Shown in pieces: positions 46,449-56,445 of a stretch of DNA of 64,000 nucleotides (position 1 is its first letter; each line of letters opens with the position of its first letter). This stretch comes from Tribonema minus (taxonomy: Eukaryota; Sar; Xanthophyceae; Tribonematales; Tribonemataceae), in assembly GCA_017506865.1 (NCBI GenBank), contig JAFCMP010000552.1, forward strand, positions 434,001 to 498,000. Reading direction: 5' to 3'. The translations under genes and the position numbers were made by a program. Below the pieces are notes generated by a model. That model was not told the origin of the DNA and ran no database searches. It saw only the letters and a list, made by a program, of their open reading frames with translations.

Positions 46449-49400
46449 CTAGACAATGTCTGGCGGCGCCGCCCACGGCACCAGCTCGAGCTCCGGTAGA
46501 TCTGCCATGACCTGCTGCAGCTTCCACTCGTTGCGGAAGAGCAGGACGGGGCGGCCGAAGCGGTCCTTTGCCTGGAAAATTCCAAAGAGTTTTCCATCCG
46601 CCTCCGCGGCGTCGACGGCGTCCCAGCCAGCGTTGCTCCAGCGCGCCGTGTTGAAGCCGGGCAGCGCCTGCAGCGCAAGAGATGAGTGCAGGAGATGTGT
46701 GCGTCCAGCGTATGTATGCACTGTATGAGATGACGACGCTGACGCGCGAGCGATAAGTGCATCCAAAGGAAAGCGCCTGACAAGACATAGGTGCAGGAGG
46801 CGTGCGCGTCCAGTGTAAAGCAGGTCACGCAGTGTGTGAGACGACGGCGCTGCAGCGCAAGAGAAAAGTGCGTCCAACATGAAACACTTTATGTGAAAGA
46901 CACGCTCAGGCTGAAGTAAGCGCATGGCTGACTGCAGCAGCGGGTGCTGACAGCGGCAACGAAGTAAGCGCATGGCTGACTGCAGCAGCGGGTGCTGACA
47001 GCGGCAACGAGTGGTGTGGATGGCCCGGTCATGGTGCGTCAGATGTCGGAGCCATGGTGCGTCGGCTCGCATGGCTGGCTGGCATGGAATCGGAAGCGTA
47101 GATGGCGCTTGATGCAATTCCCATGGGAGAGCCGTCGCTGAGCAATGACGCAAGCCTCACAGGCCATCCATCGCCAAAGCCCATCACCCGCACAGCGCAA
47201 GCAAGTAAGCGATTGAGTACGGACACCGCATCCTCGCACATCGTCCGTTTGTCAAATCGCCGCTTGCTTCGAGCGCACCTCCACGCCGCGCTCGTCTTCG
47301 AGCCAGTGCTGCACGGCGTCCAACTAGAACGTCTTTGCGGCGGCCAGAGATTCGCGCCTTTCAACTTCAACTTTGCGCTTCGACAATCACCCACCGCTCA
47401 CCTCCAGGCGCACCTCAACGCCGTACTCGTCCTTGAGCCGTACTGCACAACGTCGAACTGGAGCGTACCCACCGCGGCCAGAATATGGCTAGCGTTGCAA
47501 GCCTGCACACCTCATGCACTTCAACTCTGAACTTCAACTTAACATGTTACAAGTTCTGGCACACACCTCATGGCGTGTCTCCACGCCGTACTCGTCCTTG
47601 AGCCGGTACTGCACGACATCAAACTGGAGCATACCCACGGCAACTAGGATAAGACTGCCGTTGCTGTCGTCGGAGCGCTTGCGCAGCAGCAGCAGTGAAC
47701 TTCAACATCAAACTTCAACCCATCATCACACAAGTAGAAAAGGTTCTGGCGCTCACCTCGAGGCGCGTCTCCACGCCGTACTCGTCCTTGAGCCGGTACT
47801 GCACGACGTCAAACTGGAGCGTGCCACGGCGGCGAGGATGGGGCTGCCGTTGCCGTCGTCCGAGCGCTCGCGCAGCTGCAAACTTCAACTTTCTATCAAC
47901 TAAACACTTCAACATAATACACGCCCTCACCTCGAGGCGCGTCTCGACGCCGTACTCGTCCTTTAGCCGGTATTGCACAACGTCGAATTGCAGCGTCCCC
48001 ACGGCAGCGAGGATCGGGCTGCCGTTGCCGTCGTCCGAGCGCTCGCGCAGCAGCTGCACCGCGCCCTCGTCGAGCAGCTGCGTGAGCCCCTTGTTGTAGT
48101 TCTTGTACGTGGACGGGTTCGGGTTGCGTATGTACGCAAAGCACTCGGGGGAGAAGGAAGGAATGCCGGGGAACGCGACGCGCCGCGCGCCCGTGTAGAT
48201 GGTGTCGCCTATCGCGAAGACGCCCGGGTTGTTGAGCCCGATGACGTCGCCCGGGAAGGCCTCCGAGACGCTCTCGCGATCCTGCGCGAAAAGCTGCTGG
48301 GCCTGCGTCAGGTTGACGGTGCGCCCCTTCATGCGGCTGTGGCTCACGCGCATGCCCTTCTCGAAGCGCCCCGAGACGACGCGGATGTAGGCCAGGCGGT
48401 CGCGGTGACGCGGGTCCAGGTTGGCCTGCGCAGCGGGGCACCACCGGCGGGTGAACGATCGTCGCGAAGATGTTGGAGGGCAATGTCGATACTTGTTAGG
48501 TACACTTTGGAGTGGAAACGAGGTGCATACTTCGAAGTATATGTTCTCAAAGGACATGTGCGGTGGTCGGGGTGGCGCGGGTCCAGGTTGGCCTGCCGCA
48601 GCGAGGGGTGCCAACGGTCACCGGCGGTTGAATCATCGTCCCAAATACTTAAGAGTGAACACATTGGAGTGTGGAGGCACATGCACATATCATGTGTTTA
48701 AGGGCATGGGTACGGTGGTTGCGGTGGCGCGGGTCCAGGTAGGCCTGCCGCGGCGGCAGGGGGGGGGCACTGACCGTTGCAAAGGTGTTAGAGGGCAGTG
48801 CCAATGCTTGAAAGTACATGCGTTGGAGTGTGGAAGTATGTGCATATATTATATGATGTAAAAGGCATGTACAATGGTCGCGGTGGCGTGGGTCCAGGTT
48901 GGCCTTCCGGCGGGTGAACGATCGTCACAGATGTTTGAGAAGGAAAAGGCAATACTTGTATGTACTTTGGAGTGTGGAAGTGTGTGCATATATCATAATT
49001 GAAGTTTGTAATGTAGGGCCATTACAGAGGTCACGGTGGCGCAAGTTGAGGTTGGTCTCCTGCGGCAGGCGCCACCGGCGAGTGACACAGTCAGACACGC
49101 GATGCTGTTTATGACGTAACTGTACAGAAGTACACGCATAATGTACATACACGACGTAACGGGCAGCGGTGGTGGCGGTCTGCTGGCGAGCGGACGTGCA
49201 GCGATTGCAGCATTCAGTCGTCGTTCCACAGGGACAGCAGCGAGTCTTCCCACGCGGTCATTCCCACAAAGCGCGCCTAAACCTAGCCACCGCCACAGTC
49301 TTGCAGTATCAAGTTGAAGTTGACAAGCCCCCACCTGCAGCTTGAAGCAGAAGCCAGTAAACTCGGGGTACTCCGGCGTCAGCTGCTCCGCGGCATTGCC

Positions 49401-52069
49401 GCCGCTGCTGATGCTGCGCGGCGCAGGCCCCTGGCCCAGAGTGAGGAAGCGCTTGAGGAAGAGCTCCACGCCAAAGTTGACCATGGCGGAGCCAAAGAAC
49501 ATGGGGCTCTGCTCCCCCGCGTGCACCTTGGCCATGTCCAGGGGCTCAATCAGGCCCTCCAGGACCTGCAGGGGGTGAAGGAGGAAGGGGGGAGGGGGGG
49601 GGGGGGGTACTATTGGTTGTGCATACATGGGTGAATACGTTGATATTCGTTGATAGGTGCGCCTTGGCCATGCCAGGGGCTCGATGAGGCCCTTCAAGAC
49701 CCTTGTGGGGGCCCCCCGAGAGGCCTTGTCCACAGGCGGGGGGAGGGGGGGGGGGGGGGGGCGTTGGTGGTTGTCGTGCATGTGTCGTTGTATAGCGCTG
49801 AGGGTTAGAGTTAGGGTAACCCCTCACCAGACTGCCATTGCCTGTGTGCATTGCTCGCGTGTGGTGGACAGGAAGGCCTGCAGCTTGACGTATTTCATGA
49901 GCTGACATACGCCGAGTCAGATTGTCACTAGTGCACCTCCGTTCAACTTCAACAGCTGTCATGCCTCAGGGACTCATCAGCTCCGCTTGCTGTGAACAGG
50001 GCCAAAGCCCCGCCACCAGTGGCAAAAAACGTGCATCGCTGCGCGCACAAGACACACGCCGCTTGCGCCACGCACAAGGCAGCGTGTACTCACACATCAC
50101 ACTTTGAAGTACTTCATACCTGAAGTATTCGTACATGCATGCAAGTCAGCACTGCTCAGCTCACAGCGCACGTCATACCCCCCAGGAGCACGCGAAACCG
50201 CGCCTCCACCAAAGCAGCAAGAAGAGCAAAGCAGCGCTTGCATTCAGTACACCTCGATGTACACATTCCTGTCAGCGCGCAAGCCCAGCTCACCTCAATG
50301 TCCTCCGGCAATTGGCTGATGGCGCCCCGCCGACGGCGGCGTTGACATGCACGTCTAACTGCAGTCTGCGCGTTGGTGACAATTTGATGCAACATATCCC
50401 CTCAAATTTTCAAGTCAGCGGGCAAGCTCAGCTCACCTCGACGTCCTCCCGCAGCTGGTTGTACAGCGTCTCCCCGATGGCGATGGGCAGCTCGGGATCA
50501 TCCAGCTCCAGCGTGCCCATCTCCTTGGCGCGCCCCGTGCGGTCGCCGCGCTCAAAAAGGTGCACCAAATTGGTATCGCGGTCGAGGACGCCCTGCGATG
50601 TTGAAGTATGCATACTTGAACGTTAGTAATCAACTTCAATGTTGAATTGCACGTGTCAAATTGAAACAGGGGCACGAGGCCCATCTTGCGATCGAGGACG
50701 CCCTGCAATGTTGAAGTAAATATACCTCAGTGTCGGTAACTAAACTTCAAAGTTGAAATGCACCTGTCCCATTGAAACAGGTGCATCGAGTTGATCTCAC
50801 GGTCGAGGACGCCCTGTAATGTTGAAGTACGCACACTTCAACTGTCAAAGGTCTCACATACATGCTGAAACAGATGCATCGAGGCTGTCTCATGAGGGCC
50901 ATGCAATCTTAAAACAGTATACACGCAGCACTGCTCGCAAACTACATAAACTTCAACGTTGAAGCACACACCAAGAGGACAGGTCACATGATGAGTCGGC
51001 GCGCCATGTTTTGTGTCGCGTCCTGGTATGTATGTAGGTGTGGCAGCGCTCGACACTTGCTGCGATATACACAAGGTGCACTGGGCCAATCATGGTCTAG
51101 TGCACCCCCCGACCTTTGCAGGCAGTTGAAGTTCACACCAATCAGCAGTATGCTACAGTACCAACAATGCTTTGTTTCTCATCACGTGAGTGCTCTCCCT
51201 GTGAGCGGCAGCGGTTGCAGCTCCCAACAAAGGCACATGAGATATATCCACGCTCTGATACGTCCGGCAAGTGCCAGCGATGTCAACATCAATGGAAGAG
51301 CAGGTTTTGACAAGTACTCACTGTATATGAGCTTTGGAAGCCAATGCACATACACGCGATGCTCCAGATGTACATGGCAATGAACACCCTGGTGACACTT
51401 ACCCACATGCCGTTGTAAACCTTGCGAAAATTTGCTTATGAGCATATGCCGTACATCATCAACCCTGTATGCCCCCCAAGGCGCACACAACAATACCTAC
51501 CTACCCACCCAGCTCTCCAAACCTCACCTGGAAGTTGGGCCCGTCGCCGATGGGCCACAGCACGGGCACCATCTGCAGGCCGAAGTCGCCCTCTATCTGG
51601 TCCAGCAGCTCGAACGGCGACAGCGACGGCCTGTCGAGCTTGTTGCAGAAGGTGAAGATGGGCAGGCCGCGCAGGCGGCACACCTCGAACAGCTTGCGCG
51701 TCTGCGGCTCGAGGCCCTTGGCGGCGTCGACCAGCATGACGGCGTTGTCCGCGGCCGCGAGCGTGCGGTACGTGTCCTCGCTGAAGTCCTGGTGGCCCGG
51801 CGTGTCGAGCAGGTTGATCTGCGCGCCGGCGTACTCGAAGCTGAGCACTGTGGATGTGATGGAGATGCCGCGCTGCTTCTCCAGCTCCATCCAGTCCGAC
51901 GTCGCCTTGCGCTGGTCCGCGCGCGAGCGCACCGCGCCCGCCTCCTGAATCGCGCCGCCGTACAGCAGCAGCTTCTCCGTGAGCGTCGTCTTGCCCGCGT
52001 CGGGGTGCGAGATGATGGCGAAGTTGCGCCGCCGCGCGATCTCCGCCGCCGGCGCCGCCCACTGCGCGC

Positions 52070-52100
<31 letters not shown>

Positions 52101-52418
52101 ACTGCCGCCGCGCCGCGAGCGCCGCGTCCCCCCCTCCGCGCCGTCCGCCGCCTCCCCGTCCGCCGCTGCGCCGTTGAGCGCTGCTGCCTCTTCTGCTGCT
52201 GCGTCGTCGAGATCTGCTGCTGCTGCTGCCGCGTCGTCCAGGGCCGCCGCCTCCACCTCGGGCGCGGCGGACATGCGCAACCGCGGCGCCGCTGCCGCTG
52301 CCGCCGCCGCCGCGGGGCGCGCCGCGTGGCGGCGGAGTGCGGGAAGGAAAGTGAAGGCGGTGGCGACGTGGGGGTGCGCCAGCGCCACCAGCGCCAGCGC
52401 CGCCGCTGCGGTCCTCAT
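46449..52418 (-). CDS. prfC: Peptide chain release factor 3, plastid-targeted
   Basis: Exons 52418-51528, 50592-50437, 49565-49335, 48425-47931 and 46667-46449, all in phase 0, give 663 residues. RF3 is the translational GTPase that strips RF1/RF2 from ribosomes after termination. G-domain motifs are all present: SHPDAGKTT (about 138-146), [16 protein letters not shown] and CNKLDR. Downstream blocks match bacterial RF3 ([39 protein letters not shown]). The 130-residue extension begins with a signal peptide ending ATAFTFLP, the A-F motif of complex red plastids, then an Ala-rich transit region. The protein therefore probably works in the plastid. C-terminus DIV, stop TAG. Every intron carries copies of an exon edge. 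Very confident in family and exon set. Confidence 0.94.
46660..46870 (-). repeat. Acceptor-edge echoes of RF3 exon 5
   Basis: The acceptor area (plus strand GCGCCTGCAGCGCAAGAGA near 46664) recurs degraded near 46769 (GCGCCTGACAAGACATA) and again near 46845 (GGCGCTGCAGCGCAAGAGA), each followed by GTGCGTCCA-like text. Periods are about 80-100 bp. Confidence 0.75.
46915..47012. repeat. Perfect 46-48 bp tandem duplication
   Basis: GAAGTAAGCGCATGGCTGAC..CAGCGGGTGCTGACAGCGGCAAC occurs twice in direct succession within the last RF3 intron without visible change, so it is recent. Confidence 0.92.
47262..47960 (-). repeat. Donor-edge echo ladder of RF3 exon 4 (four copies)
   Basis: The exon 4 end (plus strand CGCCGTACTCGTCCTT..CCGGTATTGCAC, at 47950) is copied at about 47776, 47586, 47421 and 47286. 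The nearest copies span about 100 bases of exon including CGTCCGAGCGCTCGCGCAGC. The farthest has lost frame and several bases. Spacings are 174, 190, 165 and about 135 bp. CTTCAACTT motifs fill the gaps. Confidence 0.93.
48395..49090 (-). repeat. Acceptor-edge echo ladder of RF3 exon 4 (four copies)
   Basis: The exon 4 start and acceptor (plus strand GCGGGTCCAGGTTGGCCTGC, about 48410) recur at 48578, 48730, 48889 and 49042, spaced 167, 152, 159 and 153 bp. Each copy continues into the same intron text (GGGTGAACGATCGTC.., TTGGAGTGTGGAAG). Together with the donor ladder, both sides of one exon have been copied outward. Confidence 0.93.
49660..49740 (-). repeat. Acceptor-edge echo of RF3 exon 3
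   Basis: Minus strand near 49705 reads [11 protein letters not shown], a copy of the true exon 3 opening [11 protein letters not shown] at 49565, about 140 bp upstream. It sits between G/C runs like the polypyrimidine tract of the real acceptor. Confidence 0.85.
50287..50450 (-). repeat. Donor-edge echo of RF3 exon 2
   Basis: Plus strand CAGCTCACCTCGACGTCCTC (true, about 50429) is echoed as CAGCTCACCTCAATGTCCTC at about 50288, 141 bp away, keeping the GTGAGC donor on the minus strand. Confidence 0.85.
50570..50900 (-). repeat. Acceptor-edge echoes of RF3 exon 2
   Basis: GTCGAGGACGCCCTGCGATG (true acceptor, 50581) recurs at 50691 (ATCGAGGACGCCCTGCAATG) and 50802 (GTCGAGGACGCCCTGTAATG), a strict 110-111 bp period, each followed by TTGAAGTA. 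A fourth partial copy starts near 50868. Confidence 0.92.
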
Positions 52419-53488
52419 GAGTGAACGGGGTTTTTGGAATGTGGGGGGTGGGGGTCTGTGTTGCTGTGGCGGGGGAGGGGCAGGGGGAAAAGGGGGGGGA
52501 GGGACGAGGTGAGTGGGGAAGGAAGAGCCGAGGCCTGTGCGCCAGCATTGGTGTGGCGTGAGCTGTCGATGAGAGTGGTTGTAGCACTGCAGGAAACCCG
52601 ACATTGCAGACACGGCAATCAGTGTATACAGAAGAATGTGTATGAGTCATATAGCGTTGCTCGCAGCTGAACACTGAGGAAGCCTGGCAGATGATGAGAG
52701 ACAGAGAAAGTAAGAGACTTTAGTGTGTGCTCGAGACAACAGATGTTCGGTTTGGTGACAAGTCGCATCAATGTGCTTCCCCAATAACAACAGGACACTG
52801 TAGGAAACACTAGAAGGGTTTGTGACAGTCCCTGACTATCATCATGTTAAACCTCAAAGCAGCAGGCAAATTCGCGAGCGCACCAAAATGGCAGACTCAG
52901 GCATGCATGCACACTGTATTGACACCACATCGATTGAGGGGTGCAATTGGTCACACTTTGCAAAAGAGGGAGTACAGCTAAGGAAGTGTGCACGATTGGC
53001 CCACTGTGAAATGTTAGAGGGTATGATGCAGCTGCAGTCCCTTTACCACCTCTGCAGTGCGACCAGAACGAAGTTGCAGTTGATGCAATTCGACCAATTC
53101 GACCAGCAGTGCGGCAAGGCACAAGCGCTGCTCAGGAATGCTAGTTTTGCTATCACTATGCCTTCAATAGTCTAAGTAACTACCGTATCAGATACAGCGT
53201 CCATTCACAGCGGCAGCATTCATGGCACGACATGACGCGACGGCTACGTGCGGACGCCGCACGAACAACACTCATCCTCTGAACATGCGCTCACACGCAC
53301 CAACCTCACCTGTTACTGCAGCAGCAAGTGGCCGCGCGCCAGGTCAGCGCGCACGTCAGCTGGCCTCAGCCCCGCTCACAATCGCCGCATGCTTCTCCTC
53401 TTGCCAACCTCGAGCACAACTTCCACAAACTTCAACAGCCACTTTCTCAGAGGTGTAAAAGACGGCCTTGTAGAGTAGCATTAGCGCC
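52419..53488. promoter_or_regulatory. Divergent gap between RF3 and cyclophilin
   Basis: RF3 is read leftward and cyclophilin rightward, so both promoters lie here. The first 90 bases are G-rich (52440-52510). No further gene recognised. Confidence 0.45.
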
Positions 53489-55554
53489 ATGCAGGCTTTC
53501 CGCGTGGCCACCGTAGTGCCGGGTGCTCTGCGACACACACGAATGGCCCGTGGTTCACGAGGGTGGGGCTGGTACCTCAAGCACAAGCAGCAGGGCGACG
53601 ATGCCTTCATCAGGGACAGACCTCCGACGCCGTTCGACTGGGATGCCGCGCCTGCAGCACCAAGGTAGCAGCTGCGATTCGCCCTCTTTTCATGGCATGC
53701 AACTGCTGCTGCGATCGTTGCTATGCAACTGGCTCACGTTGCACCCCTCGAATGCCATCGATCACTAAACATGCTCACCTCACGGATTGGTGTGTGCCTG
53801 CTGCCTGTGCCGTGCAGAAAACGAGCATACGTCGAAATTGCGATTGCCGGCGAGAACATCGGCAAGGTGGAGTTCGAGCTGGCAAGCGACTTGCTGCCGG
53901 TCACATGCAAGAACTTCCTGCAGCTGTGCACTGGCGCAGCGACGGGCCCGGATGGTGCTCCTCTCACCTATAAGGTTTGTGCACACATGCTTTGTTGGGC
54001 CTATATATAGACCTGGCTTGTCAAGACCCTGGAACCTGATCTCTTGAACCTGTCGCATTTGCTTTGCAGAGAATGCGGGATGTTATTCGTGCATTGCTGC
54101 AACATGCTGTATTCACAACGTTGGCAACTCCTTCCTGCAGGGCACGCCAATACACACGCTCGCGAAAGGAGTGGGGCTGATGGGTGGAGACGTGGAGGGC
54201 GGCAACGGCAAGAAGAGCCACTCTGGCCTGGGGAAGCGGTATTTCAGAGACGAGGGCTTCTTCATACCGCACTCCTCAGAGGTGCGCTTTAAATGGTTTA
54301 CAAGGCTTGTTGCTTGCGCCGCAAGGAATACGGCGCCATCGAATGCGCCACCGAGTGCATAGCTTTGCTGCACAGTATCCAGATACAGTGCCAGACGCGC
54401 TCGAGCTATCGACCTGCGTGTGTTCTGCCTGCCACACTGTCGTGGCATGGCTTCGTCCGCAGGTACATACAGTAGCGTAGCCTGTATATACATGTACGAA
54501 TATGTACTTGAAGTATATAAATAGCCTATGGGTGTAGCCCCCTGGTAAACGTGCACAAGAGGGCGGCAGTGAATGAAACTGCGTGTGGAGAAAAGCGATC
54601 ACTTCGCCACTGGCAAATGAAGTGATGCTGTTTCTTCCAAAGCTGCAACAACGCCATGAAGCTGTACGACGGATTGTCTGCCGCAAGCCAAATATGCGTG
54701 TTTGTTTAAACGTTCAGCTGCTGCTCACAATGAGAGAATGGGAGTTGAGGGTGAATGACGTGCTCCATCTCAAGGGCACTTCAGCCCCACAGATGTGCAT
54801 CGTTGCGGGACATTGAGACCACTCTGCTGCAACTTGAGAGCATATCCAAGTCTAGGTAGATCCGGTGTGGGGCTGCCTGTGCAGTCAGTGCTAAGAACTT
54901 CAGATCCGCATGACCCGACCTCGTGTTGACCTGATACAACGCTGGTTGAGGTGTTGAAGTTCACCGCAGTATGGCATCAGCCGCCTGAAAGCTGCTGCAA
55001 CACTGCCAAAACAAAGCTTTTGCCGTTCATGTATGCCGTACAACTGACATACCTCGGACTGTTGTCGACAGTGCCATGTACTCTGACAGCCAGCAAAATC
55101 TGGTGCGTGAGTGCGCACGCAAATGACCGCGGTGCGCAGCAGCGACAGCTTCAAGTTCAATGTACCACTCCTTGTACCCTAAGTGGGGGCTGCAGTGCAC
55201 TGCGACAGCAGTGGCACCGATTGCCCGCGGTACAGCGTGTGGCAATCTACACACAGACACCAACTTCACGTCGTGAAGTAAATGTGCTGCTCCCGCCTCA
55301 CGCAACTTCCCCATGTGACCCCCCTCCCCCCCCTTCAACAGGGGCTGCTGACCATGGCCAACAGCGGCATTGACACCAACGGCTCGCAGTTCTACGTGAC
55401 CATCGGCCCCGCGCCGCACATGGACGGCCGCAGCGTCGCCTTCGGCCGCGTTGTCGGCGGCATGGACGTGGTACGCAGGGTCTTTGGGCTGTTCAGCGTC
55501 AAGGCCAAGCCCGTCTCCAAGGTTGTCATCACGGACTGCGACGCGCTGCCGTGA
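53489..55554 (+). CDS. Cyclophilin-type peptidyl-prolyl cis-trans isomerase
   Basis: Exons 53489-53664, 53818-53974, 54141-54281 and 55342-55554 join in phase to 228 residues. The domain opens AYVEIAIAGENIGKVEFEL, continues VTCKNFLQLCTG, GGDVEGGNGKKSHSG and DEGFFIPHS, and closes with GLLTMANSG, GSQFYVTIGPAPHMDGR and VAFGRVVGGMDVV, the order of cyclophilins. It would catalyse X-Pro isomerisation during protein folding. The usual HRIIPGFM arginine region reads IHTLAKGVGLMGGD, so the catalytic Arg is not conserved and activity is doubtful. The first 60 residues (MQAFRVATVV.., then RGSRGWGWYLKHKQQG) lie outside the domain and are basic; a mitochondrial presequence is possible. The last intron is just over 1 kb. 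Confidence 0.9.
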
Positions 55555-56445
55555 CGGCGGTAACATTAATGAATACTTTAAGTACACATCCAAGGAAGCT
55601 TGTGTGTTGAAGAGCGGGAGTGCCTCTCTTTTCTTTCCCCCCTGCAGCTTTTTGTCTGTCACTTGCAGCATTAGCACACCAGCAGCCTTGTGATCAGTTA
55701 TGCGTCAGTGGGAATCGATGTCGTCAGTTGCCCGACAGGCTTGCACGGAAGCACTAAGTGTGTATTTCAGATTAGCAAAGGAGTGCGCAAGTTGCCTGTG
55801 CCGCCTCGCCTCTAATCTGCTCAAATTCACAGTCCAGTCCATGTAAACTTCAATGTATACTTCAACATACTTTCACGACTGTACGCGATGGTGAGCACAT
55901 GATGTTCGCTGTTCAGATTGCACGCTCTTTGCTGCAGAAGTTATACACACGGTGTCTTCTAAAAGGCGATTACACATAGCTTCATGTTCTGGTCAGCGTG
56001 CGCGGCACTGCGGCGCTCCGATGGCTGTCCCGCCTAGCAAAGATGACCTGAACTTGCTGAAGCATCAGCATCCGATGAGGTGAAGCATGAAATGACAAGA
56101 CTCCATGTTCATAACGACAGACAGGTATGAACATGAAGCCAGCTGCCACACTGGCAGACAAACGTCAATGCAACAGCCAGACAGACAGACAGCAGCGCAC
56201 GCAATCGACAAACCGGACGCACGCGCGGCGGCGCCGCAACCGTCCCATCTACATGCATAGCCGCCGCTGCATTATCGGACGCCGTAACGGAGCACTCGCA
56301 CCAATAGTAACACTACATACCAACAGCGTGTGTGGAGGGGGGGTGGGGGGGGCGCTGCCGGTTGCGGGTCCGCCAGCCCGCTTTATGAAGTTTAAGCCAA
56401 ACGCAAATGGAGGCACCGACTGCAGCGTGCGCAGTGTGTGCCGCT
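55555..56445. other. Intergenic between convergent genes
   Basis: 3' flanks of the cyclophilin and AIF-like genes. No gene or conserved element recognised. Confidence 0.5.

Noticed and set aside
47514-48099. Plus-strand frames with repeated [18 protein letters not shown] strings
   Set aside because: They are antisense readings of the RF3 exon-4 echo copies, not a repeat protein.
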